Assembly: GCA_004555915.1 (NCBI GenBank)
Contig: SFJM01000007.1
Coordinates: 1-64,000, forward strand
Length of the DNA stretch: 64,000 bases
Direction: 5' to 3'
From: Clostridiales bacterium
GTDB lineage: Bacteria; Bacillota; Clostridia; Oscillospirales; Butyricicoccaceae
Part shown: piece after piece, positions 25,115 through 33,768 of the stretch
Position numbering within the stretch: position 1 is the stretch's first letter
Layout of the letters: every line of letters begins with the position of its first letter
Made by a program: the position numbers and the translations under genes
Notes under the pieces: generated by a model
What the model was told of the DNA's origin: nothing
The model's database searches: none
Seen by the model: the letters and a program-made list of their open reading frames with translations, nothing else

Positions 25115-25179
25115 CCGACAGTTTCAACAAAAGCAGGAAATGAAACCCATATGCCGGTGTATCCAACGATACATACTCT

Positions 25180-27393
25180 TCACGCCCCGGAGCAGGTTGT
25201 GGCGCTCTGGGTGACCAGCAGGGCAATGGTTCCGTTTTCTGCCCGCAGCTCCACCTGCTGTCCTGCCCCTCCGGACAGCAGCAGGCTGGCCAGCGGGTCT
25301 GTCACCTTCCGTGCCACCGCGTCACGTACGGCCCGTGCTCCCCGGTTCACGTCCACGACACCCAGCAGCTGCTCCGTCTGTGCATCCCAGGTCAGCCGGG
25401 TACCTCTTGCCAGACAGCGGTTTGCCAGCCGGGCCAGCTCCTGCGCCGCAATCGCCGTGCAGTCCGCCACGGTCAGCGGAGAAAAGACAATGATATCATC
25501 CAGCCGTGCTGCCAGCTCCGGCTGCAGCACCCGCCTTGCTTCCTCCTCCGCCTGCTCCTGACGTGGATTGTCTTGGGAAGAAAAGCCCACCTTCCGTCCC
25601 TGCCGTCCGCTGCCCAGATTGGAGGTCAGTACAATGACCGCATGGCGGAAATCCGCGCTCCTGCCCTCGGAATCGGTCAGCCTGCCGTCCTCCAGCAGAC
25701 GCAGCAGCAAGCGCAGCACATCCGGATGTGCCTTTTCCACCTCGTCAAACAGCACCAGTGAACGTGGCCGCCTGCGGATTTTTTCCGTCAGCTGCCCGCC
25801 GTCGCCATAACCTTTATAACCGGGAGGTGCACCGATGAGCCGGGATACATCCTGTGACTGCTGGTATTCTGACAGGTCAATGCGGATCAGCCCATCCCTG
25901 CCGAACAGCGCCTGTGCCAGTGCCGTACAGACAGAGGTTTTTCCCACACCGGTGGAGCCGGTCAGCAGCAGAGCTGCCACCGGACGGGCTTCATCCCGCA
26001 AGCCGGCTCCTCCCCGGCGGACTGCCCGGCAGATGGCTTTCACTGCGGCATCCTGTCCGATGACCGTCCGGCAAAGCTCCTGCTCCAGCTGGAGCAGCCG
26101 TTGCGCTGTATCTCCCTCTGCCGCTGCGGAAAAGCCGTCAAACCGTTTGGCCACACGTGCTACCTCCTGTGCAGTGATGTCTTTCCCGCCCTCCAGATGC
26201 ACTGCGGCACAGGTTTCATCCAGCAAATCAATTGCCTTATCCGGCAGATGCCGTTCCGGGCTGATGCGCACGGAAATGCTTACCGCCGCATGCAGGGCAT
26301 CCGGATGAATGTGCACATGATGGTGCTGTTCATACCGTGATGCAATGCCCCGGAGAATTTCCTCCGCACCGGCTTCGTCCGGCTCGGATACATCAATGCG
26401 CTGAAACCGTCGTTCCAGTGCCGCATCCTTTTCAATGGTCTTATGGTATTCCGCTGTGGTGGTGGTACCGATCAGGCGGATTTCCCCCCGGGCCAGCGCC
26501 GGCTTGAGCAGATTGGATGCATCAATGGCGCCCTCCGCGGAGCCTGCCCCCACCAGCGTGTGCACCTCGTCGATAAAGGCAATGATATGGTGTGATGCAC
26601 TCAGCTCCCGCACAATATTCTTCAGGCGTTCCTCAAATTCACCCCGGTATTTGGTACCGGAAATCAGGCTTGCCATATCCAGTGAAACCAGTCTGGCATT
26701 CTGCAGCTCCTCCGGTACCTCACCGTTTGCAATCGCCAGCGCCAGTGCTTCCGCCACAGCGGTTTTGCCCACACCCGGATCGCCCAATAACACCGGATTG
26801 TTTTTTGTCCGGCGCTGTAAAATGGTAATCAGCCGGAACAGCTCATCCTCCCGTCCAATGACCGGGTCCAGCGAGCCGTTGCGTGCCAGCTCCGTCAGGT
26901 CCGTGGTATACCGGTCCAGCGTGGAGGTGGAGGCCAGCCGCGCCATGGACCGCCAGCCTGCCGGCTCCTGTGCCACGGAAATACCGGTCTGCCGTTCCAG
27001 CGACGGGATATCCGCTTCCATTTTTTCCATTACCCGCCGTGCCGTGCAATTGCGGCAGCTGACCAGCGCGCACAGCAGATGGTTTTCCCCCGCTGTACCG
27101 TTTCCCGCCGCTCCGGCTGCCTGCCGCAATACCATCTGTAAATTCCGGCTGATATGCTGCGGTTTCTGCCGCGGCATCCCTGTCCCGGTGAGCTTTGCCG
27201 TATAATACAATCCGCGCCAGCTGCTGACACCAGCCTGTGTCAGGATTCTGCCGGCAGCGGAGTTCCGCCTTGCCACAAGCCCCAGCAGCAGATGCTCTGT
27301 TCCTACCGTATCCTTTCCCAGCAATCCGGCGCGCCGTGCCGATGTTTCCAGTACACGCTTTGCATTCCGGTCAAACGGTCCCTGAAATTCCAT
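25180..27393 (-). CDS. clpC: ClpC-type AAA+ unfoldase
   Basis: A 737-residue Hsp100 protein. The N-terminal Clp_N repeats (GTEHLLLGLVARR and AGENHLLCALVSCR) precede AAA module 1 (GDPGVGKTAVAEAL, IAFIDEVHTLVG) and module 2 (TGSTGVGKTSVCTALAQ, LVLFDEVEKAHPDV). The loop with VGF (KVGFSS) matches the tripeptide that docks ClpC on ClpP. The middle (M) region is shorter than in Bacillus ClpC and no UVR motif is seen. No ctsR-mcsAB operon is attached. Whether it is the main ClpC or a paralogue cannot be told. Confidence 0.85.
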   Translation of the reverse strand: MEFQGPFDRNAKRVLETSARRAGLLGKDTVGTEHLLLGLVARRNSAAGRILTQAGVSSWRGLYYTAKLTGTGMPRQKPQHISRNLQMVLRQAAGAAGNGTAGENHLLCALVSCRNCTARRVMEKMEADIPSLERQTGISVAQEPAGWRSMARLASTSTLDRYTTDLTELARNGSLDPVIGREDELFRLITILQRRTKNNPVLLGDPGVGKTAVAEALALAIANGEVPEELQNARLVSLDMASLISGTKYRGEFEERLKNIVRELSASHHIIAFIDEVHTLVGAGSAEGAIDASNLLKPALARGEIRLIGTTTTAEYHKTIEKDAALERRFQRIDVSEPDEAGAEEILRGIASRYEQHHHVHIHPDALHAAVSISVRISPERHLPDKAIDLLDETCAAVHLEGGKDITAQEVARVAKRFDGFSAAAEGDTAQRLLQLEQELCRTVIGQDAAVKAICRAVRRGGAGLRDEARPVAALLLTGSTGVGKTSVCTALAQALFGRDGLIRIDLSEYQQSQDVSRLIGAPPGYKGYGDGGQLTEKIRRRPRSLVLFDEVEKAHPDVLRLLLRLLEDGRLTDSEGRSADFRHAVIVLTSNLGSGRQGRKVGFSSQDNPRQEQAEEEARRVLQPELAARLDDIIVFSPLTVADCTAIAAQELARLANRCLARGTRLTWDAQTEQLLGVVDVNRGARAVRDAVARKVTDPLASLLLSGGAGQQVELRAENGTIALLVTQSATTCSGA

Positions 27394-27525
27394 TTCACTC
27401 CCTCACTTTCGTTTGCTCCTTTCTTCATCTTTACCCAATTCCTTCCTTTTTAGACGTCATTTTGGGCATTTCCCGGGCAATTTTTTGACTTGCCAAAATG
27501 GATCTGTTTTTTTGCTTTTTGGGAG

Positions 27526-27553
27526 TTGTTTTTTTTAGACTTTGTGATACAAT
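27526..27553 (+). promoter_or_regulatory. Promoter of the ferredoxin gene
   Basis: TTGTTT (27526-27531), a 16-base spacer and TACAAT (27548-27553). Confidence 0.55.
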
Positions 27554-27586
27554 AGAGTTGAATTTGAAACAGGAGGTGTTACTTCT

Positions 27587-27757
27587 ATGGCTTATACTAT
27601 CAGCAGTGCTTGCATCAGCTGTGGTTCCTGCGCTGGCGAGTGTCCGGTAGGCGCAATCTCCGAGGGTGATGGTCAGTACGTAATCGACGCTGGTTCCTGC
27701 ATCGAATGCGGTTCCTGCGCTGGTTCCTGCCCGATGGGTGCAATCTCCCAGGAGTAA
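27587..27757 (+). CDS. Two-cluster [4Fe-4S] ferredoxin
   Basis: A 56-residue clostridial ferredoxin. It has two CxxCxxCxxxCP motifs: CISCGSCAGECP and CIECGSCAGSCP. It carries electrons at low potential for enzymes such as pyruvate:ferredoxin oxidoreductase or hydrogenase. AGGAGG lies before the ATG, codons are strongly biased (GGT TCC TGC), and a strong terminator follows, all consistent with high expression as a single-gene unit. Confidence 0.95.
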   Translation: MAYTISSACISCGSCAGECPVGAISEGDGQYVIDAGSCIECGSCAGSCPMGAISQE

Positions 27758-27779
27758 TCCGGCAAACTACATGCAAGAA

Positions 27780-27815
27780 AGACCTGGTATTTGCTTACCG
27801 GGTCTTTTTCTTTGC
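27780..27815 (+). terminator. Terminator after ferredoxin
   Basis: AGACCTGGTA pairs with TACCGGGTCT over 10 bases, followed by TTTTCTTT. Confidence 0.85.
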
Positions 27816-27902
27816 CCGGATGATGGAGATACGATCCTTTCTCCTTGTTCAAATTTCTCTCGTTTTATACCAAATCCTAGCAAAATCTATGCGCTTTTTA
27901 TC

Positions 27903-27931
27903 TTGTTTTGACAAACAAAAGCATGTATAAT
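27903..27931 (+). promoter_or_regulatory. Promoter of the antiporter gene
   Basis: TTGTTT (27903-27908), a 17-base spacer and TATAAT (27926-27931), about 100 bases before the ATG. Confidence 0.6.
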
Positions 27932-28032
27932 ACAGTCGCAGTGTGGAGCAGGAGCCTTATGGATTTTTTTACAGATGATCCGGTCACATTTCCCGCTCTG
28001 CACAAATAACATATTTATAGAAGGTGTAAACT

Positions 28033-29214
28033 ATGGAAAACTATACTTTCCTGCTGGTTCTGGCAATTATCCTTCTTTCCACGAAGGTGCTGGGCCTTGC
28101 TTCCGGCAAAGTCAACATGCCGCAGGTTGTAGGCGCACTGCTCGCAGGCCTGATTCTCGGACCTTCCGTCCTGAACCTCGTTGCGGAAGACAGTGTCATT
28201 ACCGTTCTTTCTGAAATCGGTGTTATCATGCTGATGTTTTCTGCCGGTCTGGGAACCGACCTGCAGGAGCTGAAAAAAACCGGTGCTGCCTCCTTTGTCA
28301 TCGCCATGGCAGGTGTTATTATCCCGCTTCTCGGCGGCGCTGCCCTGTACCTCGTCTGGTTCAACGGTGAAGGAGATCCCCAGCATCTGCTGAAAGCCAT
28401 CTTTGTCGGCGTTATCCTGACTGCTACCTCTGTGAGCATCACAGTTGAAACGCTGCTTGAGATGGGAAAACTGCAGGGCAAGGTGGGTGTTACCATTCTC
28501 GGCGCTGCTGTCATCGACGATATCCTGGGCATCATCGCCCTGACGATCGTATCCAGCTTCACCAATCCGGATGTCCAGATTCTGACTGTCCTGATTAAAA
28601 TCGTCCTGTTCTTTGTTTTTATTGCCGTGGTTGGCTTTGTTGTCTACAAGTACTTCAAGCATCTGAACAAGGCGTTCAACGACAAGATGCACCGCCGTGT
28701 TGCCATCTATGGACTGGCATTCTGCTTCATCCTGTCCTATTGCTCCGAAACCTTTTTCGGTGTTGCAGATATCACCGGTGCATATTTTGCCGGCCTGCTG
28801 CTTTGCAACCTGTCCGGTGTGCGTGACTATATCAGCCAGAAAATTACCATCTGTGCCTATATGCTGTTTTCCCCGGTGTTCTTTGCAAGCGTCGGCCTGA
28901 AAACCGACCTGAGCGGCCTGACCCTCAGCCTGCTGGTGTTCGCACTGCTGCTGCTGGCAGTTGCCATTCTTTCCAAGATCATCGGCTGTGCACTGGGCGC
29001 GAAGCTGTTTAAATTCACCAACCATGAAGCCCTGTCGGTTGGTATCGGCATGGTATCCCGTGGTGAGGTTGCCCTGATTGTTGCCCAGAAGGGCGCTGCA
29101 TTCGGACTGGTGCCGGATAGCCTGTTCGGCCCGGTTATCCTGGTTGTCATCGTCACAACCCTCATTACCCCGGTGCTGCTGAAAATTGTCATGGGAGACA
29201 AGAAAAAAGCATAA
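28033..29214 (+). CDS. Cation/proton antiporter (CPA2, NapA/Kef type)
   Basis: A 393-residue protein with about 12 membrane helices. MPQVVGALLAGLILGPSVL is the N-terminal motif, TATSVSITVETLLEMG the unwound helix and GAAVIDDILGIIAL the ion-binding motif with two adjacent Asp residues, typical of electrogenic NapA-like antiporters. There is no C-terminal RCK/TrkA domain. It probably exports Na+ or K+ for pH and salt balance. GAAGGTG precedes the ATG; a terminator follows. Confidence 0.9.
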   Translation: MENYTFLLVLAIILLSTKVLGLASGKVNMPQVVGALLAGLILGPSVLNLVAEDSVITVLSEIGVIMLMFSAGLGTDLQELKKTGAASFVIAMAGVIIPLLGGAALYLVWFNGEGDPQHLLKAIFVGVILTATSVSITVETLLEMGKLQGKVGVTILGAAVIDDILGIIALTIVSSFTNPDVQILTVLIKIVLFFVFIAVVGFVVYKYFKHLNKAFNDKMHRRVAIYGLAFCFILSYCSETFFGVADITGAYFAGLLLCNLSGVRDYISQKITICAYMLFSPVFFASVGLKTDLSGLTLSLLVFALLLLAVAILSKIIGCALGAKLFKFTNHEALSVGIGMVSRGEVALIVAQKGAAFGLVPDSLFGPVILVVIVTTLITPVLLKIVMGDKKKA

Positions 29215-29233
29215 AAAACGCATGTGATATGGA

Positions 29234-29270
29234 AAATCCCGCAGATTTGATCTCTGCGGGATTTTTGTTT
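29234..29270. terminator. Bidirectional terminator between antiporter and phage module
   Basis: AAATCCCGCAGA and TCTGCGGGATTT form a 12-pair stem with T-rich ends on both strands. It closes both the antiporter transcript and the convergent phage operon. Confidence 0.85.
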
Positions 29271-29273
29271 TGC

Positions 29274-29906
29274 TTATAAGGTTGCTTTCCAGCGATCCAA
29301 TGCAAGCCTTGCATTTTGATAAGTGCTGCTGGCAGTGCGTGTTCCTGCCTTGACGCCCAGAATGGCGGCATCCGCCGGAAGCACAACGCCATAGGTTTTC
29401 CAGCGGTCCATAGCCTGCTCATAAGCGGTTTTCTTCACATTGTAATCATAAGTCCTGTCCGCATTATACTGGGAAATCTTCGCCTGTGCCTGCTGCAGTT
29501 GGATGGATGCCAGCCCGTTGTGATAGTCCTGTGTCGCCTGGGAAATTTCCGAAGCACTGGTATTGCGTGCATCCTGCTCCGCCTTCAGCCGTTCGGCAGA
29601 CAGGGTATTCAGGTTGGTGCGCAGGGTATTGTCCGCTGCCACACGGGAGCTTTCGGTATACCCGCTGGTGGGCGCAGTATAGGCACTGCCGCCGCTGAGT
29701 CCCGATGCCGCCAGCTTTTCCTCCTGTCCCAGTGCGGAAATCCGTGCCGCGTTCTGGGCCTGCGTTACGCTGCTGCGATGGGATGCCGCAATATCCCGCA
29801 GGTTACCCTGCAGCCGGTCCAGGCTCTGCTGCTGCGCGGCCTGAAACGCATTCAGCCTGCTGGTTTCCACTGCACGGTATAATTCGTCAATATTAATCGT
29901 TGCCAT
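29274..29906 (-). CDS. Phage virion-associated coiled-coil protein (putative internal/ejection protein)
   Basis: A 210-residue, Ala/Gln-rich, helical protein with no Cys and a central Ser/Gly/Tyr-rich break (GLSGGSAYTAPTSGYTESS). Helical heptad-like stretches flank it. By position at the end of a P22-like head operon it may be an internal or ejection protein. No family is recognised. Confidence 0.55.
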   Translation of the reverse strand: MATINIDELYRAVETSRLNAFQAAQQQSLDRLQGNLRDIAASHRSSVTQAQNAARISALGQEEKLAASGLSGGSAYTAPTSGYTESSRVAADNTLRTNLNTLSAERLKAEQDARNTSASEISQATQDYHNGLASIQLQQAQAKISQYNADRTYDYNVKKTAYEQAMDRWKTYGVVLPADAAILGVKAGTRTASSTYQNARLALDRWKATL

Positions 29907-29923
29907 TTTGTGCTGTTACCTCC

Positions 29924-31705
29924 TCAGATCCGGCGTATATCCCTGCGCACGATATACCGTATGGTCATGCCCAGCAATCCAAAGGGTTCGCCATCCTGTT
30001 CATTTTTCACAATCAGCTGGAACTGATATGCCCGGCGGATGCGCCGGCGTACATCCGCCGGATACGAAGCCGCCGTGGAACGGAAGGAAAACCGGGAAAA
30101 ATCCATATGTGCAAAGGAAAACTGGGAAAATGCCACCGTTTTCACCTTGGTATACAGCTTTTCCGTGCGATACCACAGCTCCGCACCGGAATAGCCATAG
30201 GGCATCAGGGCCGCCTGGCAGGATAAAATGGTTTTTCCCTTTTCCCATGCCTGCAGCGGAGACAGTGGTGTGACCCAGCGTGCGGCAATCGGCTCTCCGT
30301 CATCGGAATAGGCATCCACATCCTCCGTATGGCAGAAGGTACACACCCGCCCGTCTGCCGTGCCAAACCATAAATAGCCGCTGGTATCCGCATCTGCCAG
30401 AAAACAGAGCGCAGGGATATTGTCCCAATAATACCATTCCGGCATGTTGTTTTCCATCTGCCGGCTGTCCGCCACATAACAGTGCCCGCCAACGGCAAGA
30501 TAATATTTCCCATCCCAGACACAGGCCACTGCCTGCTCCAGCTTTTCCCGCAGCAGACGCGGATTGATGCGCTGGGAAACACCGGCAATCGTGCGGTATT
30601 CCGTGACATAGGTACCATAAATCCCCATCACGCCCTGGGCGGACAGATAATATGGCGTGCCATCCAGTACATCAATGGCATACGGGCTGACTGCACCGGC
30701 TGCCTCGGCACCCTGCTTCAGCGGATAGGTGGGCTTGTCATTGTCATCCAGCTGGAAGGTACGCAGGTACTGCTTGGCATCCTGTCCATCGGATTTTAAC
30801 ACAATCTGCGTGTCATACTGCCGGACATAACCGATGATGGCGGATGCATCCGAACCGATTGTGGTATAACCGGTATCCGGGAAATAGGTGGGGTCATACA
30901 GGCCGGACTGCCAGTCACAGTTTGGCGCCTCCGGATTGCCGGAGACAAAGACACGGGTATCATTTTTACCGCCGTACAGGCCGTAAATCCGGCATCTGTT
31001 GATGTCAATGTGCTCGGTTGTCTTGGCAAACCGAATGCGCACATTGGCCAGCCCGCCGGCATCCGGCGGTGCGGTTTTCAGCGTCACCCTTCCGCTGGCC
31101 GTATCCACATGATCCACCTCATAGTCCTCGCAGACCACATCATCCAGGTCAATAAAGGTACTGTCCAGCTGAAACACCCTGCTGGTGCCGTCACCCACAA
31201 AGGTATTGATGCGCCATGGCGTCAGCAGGTTGACCGCTTCCAGGCTGGTACCGCCGCCGCCCGGCGGACTGCCAATGGTGGTTGTGGGGACAAATGCCAC
31301 CTCGCGCACCGGCTTCGCCGTGCTGCCGTCATACACCAGATAGGTTTTTCCATCCAGCAGCCACAGCTTTCCGCCCATCAGGAAGGAGGTAGACGTTGCT
31401 TCATTCATATCGGAATACAGCAGCTCCGTGGTGCCGTCCGGTTTCAGCCGCCACAGCTGTGTGCCTGCATGGCACAGCACATCCTCATTCAGCCGGTGCA
31501 GCCCGTAAATCCTGCCGTCAAACTGTGCCCTGCGCCGGTATCCCGTGCGTTTGACCGGGAAATAGGTTTCATTGGCGATCATATTACAGGCATCCGGGGA
31601 ACGGGACCAGTCCACCTTGGTGGGATGGTTGGCGAAATCCACACCGGCAAATCGTTCCACCGTCAGCTCCTGTATGGGCTCCGCGTCAGGGAACTGATAC
31701 ACCAT
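29924..31705 (-). CDS. Phage head-closure/tail-hub protein, P22 gp10-like (putative)
   Basis: A 593-residue, beta-rich protein with many Trp/Tyr-Gly turns (LWLLDGKTYLVYDG, YLSAQGVMGIYG, YYLAVGGHCYVAD, GYLWFGTADGRVC), as expected for a propeller-like structure. In P22-like podoviruses the DNA-stabilising hub gp10 stands at this place, after the coat and gp4 adaptor; this protein is longer than gp10. The ATG at 31705 (GGAGGA six bases upstream) is chosen over one two codons earlier. Confidence 0.6.
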   Translation of the reverse strand: MVYQFPDAEPIQELTVERFAGVDFANHPTKVDWSRSPDACNMIANETYFPVKRTGYRRRAQFDGRIYGLHRLNEDVLCHAGTQLWRLKPDGTTELLYSDMNEATSTSFLMGGKLWLLDGKTYLVYDGSTAKPVREVAFVPTTTIGSPPGGGGTSLEAVNLLTPWRINTFVGDGTSRVFQLDSTFIDLDDVVCEDYEVDHVDTASGRVTLKTAPPDAGGLANVRIRFAKTTEHIDINRCRIYGLYGGKNDTRVFVSGNPEAPNCDWQSGLYDPTYFPDTGYTTIGSDASAIIGYVRQYDTQIVLKSDGQDAKQYLRTFQLDDNDKPTYPLKQGAEAAGAVSPYAIDVLDGTPYYLSAQGVMGIYGTYVTEYRTIAGVSQRINPRLLREKLEQAVACVWDGKYYLAVGGHCYVADSRQMENNMPEWYYWDNIPALCFLADADTSGYLWFGTADGRVCTFCHTEDVDAYSDDGEPIAARWVTPLSPLQAWEKGKTILSCQAALMPYGYSGAELWYRTEKLYTKVKTVAFSQFSFAHMDFSRFSFRSTAASYPADVRRRIRRAYQFQLIVKNEQDGEPFGLLGMTIRYIVRRDIRRI

Positions 31706-31707
31706 GC

Positions 31708-32091
31708 TCATTCCTCCATTCCACGGATGACAGTCTCCGTACAAGGCGCATAATATGCCGCATGCTGTTGATATTCACTGATTAACCAGTTGAACATGGT
31801 ACGGTCATCCTCCGCAATCAGCAGGGCAGCCAGCCCATAGGGGAAGCATTCCTGTACAAACCGTTCCTCATAGGGAATCTCCTCCTCCAGGCTGTCCAGC
31901 TTTTCTGCCGGAATGCAGCCTGCCAGAGCAGCCTCATCTCCCTGTGCACGCAGCAGTGCATTCTGTTCATAATTGCGGTCATACAGCATCTGGTTGATGC
32001 AGCCGGGTGCCAGTTCCTCCAGATGCGGGACATTTTCCGCTTCCAGTCCCAGCAGCACCAGTGCCTGTTCATACAGCTGTCTGCCAGTCAT
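31708..32091 (-). CDS. Phage head-tail adaptor, gp4-like (putative)
   Basis: A 127-residue helical acidic protein beginning MTGRQLYEQALVLLGLE, a helical start like that of small connector proteins that bind under the portal ring. Its place between coat and gp10-like protein is that of P22 gp4 or HK97 gp6 adaptors. GGAGGAAACAAG precedes the ATG. Its stop overlaps the first possible ATG of the next gene. Confidence 0.6.
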   Translation of the reverse strand: MTGRQLYEQALVLLGLEAENVPHLEELAPGCINQMLYDRNYEQNALLRAQGDEAALAGCIPAEKLDSLEEEIPYEERFVQECFPYGLAALLIAEDDRTMFNWLISEYQQHAAYYAPCTETVIRGMEE

Positions 32092-32167
32092 CTTGTTTCC
32101 TCCTTTCGATGGTAAAAATGCTGCATACATTCAGCGGCGGGCGCATGATGCGCCCGCCTTTGCTGTT

Positions 32168-33220
32168 TTAGCAGGACGCTTCCGCCAGATCGGAGGTGAA
32201 CTTGCCTGCCGCAAATGCCGCGGTACGGATGGTGGTCCCTGCTGTCAGTGTGACCGGTGCGGCATACACCTTTGCACTGTCGGAATAGCGCGGGTCGGTA
32301 CCGTCCACCGTATACCGTACCTCCTCCGCACCGGAGGGTGTCGTAACCGTTGCCTTCAGGCTGGAAATACTGATGGTCGGTGCTGCCAGCTTGTTCTGCT
32401 CCAGCACCAGTGCATATACACCGGTACACTTGGCACCCAGCACAAAGGCATCATAATAATGTCTGCCCTCAATCAGTGCGCCCGAAACGCCCACCGGGTC
32501 ATTGTGTACCTTTGCGTCAGAAATCTTATACGGCATCAGCACGGAATTTTTATGGGTGATGATAAAGAAGCAGCCCTCCGGCATATAGCTCTTTGGCACA
32601 CGCACAATGTTCAGACCGGAAATCTCGCCGCAGACGCCCTTGCCGATGGCCTTCACGCCCAGACCTTCCAGCCCGGTAAATTCCGGGGACAGGCGGATCA
32701 TCTTATATACCTCACTGGTCACATAGACATAACGGTCACTTTCCGGCACCAGATTGTCATCCAGCGCCTGGGCGCCGGTAGAAATCAGCTCCACAATGGT
32801 ATCCTTGGACGGTTCTTCATCCACGGTGGCGATGGTGCCTGCCATCATGGCAAACCGCCTGAGGGCATACTTGTCCGCTGCCGGCGTAGACTGTTCATTG
32901 ATCTGCAGGCGCAGCATATCCGCTGCCTTTTTGCTCATGTTCTGGTCCAGATAATTGCCCTTGTCAATGGTCAGCGTAAACGCCTTATCCTGTGTCATCT
33001 TGAGCTCCTGCACGATATCCTGCATTTCTGTCACGGCACCATAGCGTGCCATGCCTTCACGGGTGTAATCCACCTCCGGCACGGTCACCGGTGTGTATAC
33101 CTTCAGTGTCTTGACACCGGTCAGGTCAAAGGTCGTGGATGTCTTGCCCTTGACAAAGGAACCCGCTGTAAAGACCTCTGCAATCTGACTGGAATATTTT
33201 GTCGCAAGATTTACTGCCAT
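32168..33220 (-). CDS. Major capsid protein with a C-terminal Ig-like domain
   Basis: A 350-residue protein. Residues 1-275 look like a P22/HK97-type coat: acidic and mixed N-arm (MAVNLATKYSSQIAEVF), LTIDKGNYLDQNM, RYVYVTSEVYKMIRLSPEF and GLNIVRVPKSYMPEG. The last 75 residues (KATVTTPSGAEEVRYTVDGTDPRYSD, quoted as EEVRYTVDGTDPRYSD, then GTTIRTAAFAAGK) resemble the chitobiase C-terminal (CHB_HEX_C) Ig-like fold, likely displayed on the capsid surface. Strong GGAGG before the ATG fits high expression. Confidence 0.75.
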   Translation of the reverse strand: MAVNLATKYSSQIAEVFTAGSFVKGKTSTTFDLTGVKTLKVYTPVTVPEVDYTREGMARYGAVTEMQDIVQELKMTQDKAFTLTIDKGNYLDQNMSKKAADMLRLQINEQSTPAADKYALRRFAMMAGTIATVDEEPSKDTIVELISTGAQALDDNLVPESDRYVYVTSEVYKMIRLSPEFTGLEGLGVKAIGKGVCGEISGLNIVRVPKSYMPEGCFFIITHKNSVLMPYKISDAKVHNDPVGVSGALIEGRHYYDAFVLGAKCTGVYALVLEQNKLAAPTISISSLKATVTTPSGAEEVRYTVDGTDPRYSDSAKVYAAPVTLTAGTTIRTAAFAAGKFTSDLAEASC

Positions 33221-33234
33221 ATCCGTTTACCTCC

Positions 33235-33702
33235 TTAGCCTTTTCCCATCAGTGCGAGAATGATGGGGTCTGTGATGTTGTTTTCACCGTCAGAGCGGGC
33301 CGAGCCCACATCCATTTTGCGGTTTTCCGCATTCTTTTTCAGTTCCTCCAGCTCCTTGCGCAGCTTGTGCAGCTCATAGACGCGGTACGCACCCAGCAGG
33401 TCACCGGAACGGTTTGCGCTGTCCCACACCTCCGGCGGGATTTCATCCGGCTGAATTTCGGGATATTCATCCAGAAATGCCTGATAGACATTGCCGCCCG
33501 GCACGTTTTCCGCTGCCTGTCCGCGATAGGCGGCGGCATTGGCTTTGGACAGCCCCTGTTCTGCTGCCGCAATCAGCTGTTCCAGTGTCAGCTCGATGGT
33601 CTGCCCATCCACATTGACCGGATAGGTCTGTTCTTCGCTGTCCATCAGTGGCATATCCTTCGGCGCACCGTTCTCCGGTGCCGCATTGGTTTTGTTCTGC
33701 AT
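33235..33702 (-). CDS. Phage scaffold protein (putative)
   Basis: A 155-residue, acidic, helix-rich protein with a low-complexity N-terminus (MQNKTNAAPENGAPKDMP) and a Lys/Glu coiled coil (ELHKLRKELEELKKNAENRK). Position directly before the coat gene and composition fit a capsid scaffold. No protease domain is present. Confidence 0.65.
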   Translation of the reverse strand: MQNKTNAAPENGAPKDMPLMDSEEQTYPVNVDGQTIELTLEQLIAAAEQGLSKANAAAYRGQAAENVPGGNVYQAFLDEYPEIQPDEIPPEVWDSANRSGDLLGAYRVYELHKLRKELEELKKNAENRKMDVGSARSDGENNITDPIILALMGKG

Positions 33703-33768
33703 AAAAAGCAGCCTCCTTTCTGTTCTCTGTTCGGCTCCCTCATCCAGAGGAGCGCTTGTGCGATTGTT

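Noticed and set aside
23078..25561. An 827-codon plus-strand ORF opposite thrS and the end of clpC
   Set aside because: It is antisense to two certain genes, crosses the T-box and promoter, has no ribosome site and Cys/His-rich nonsense composition. It arises from the codon bias of the real strand.
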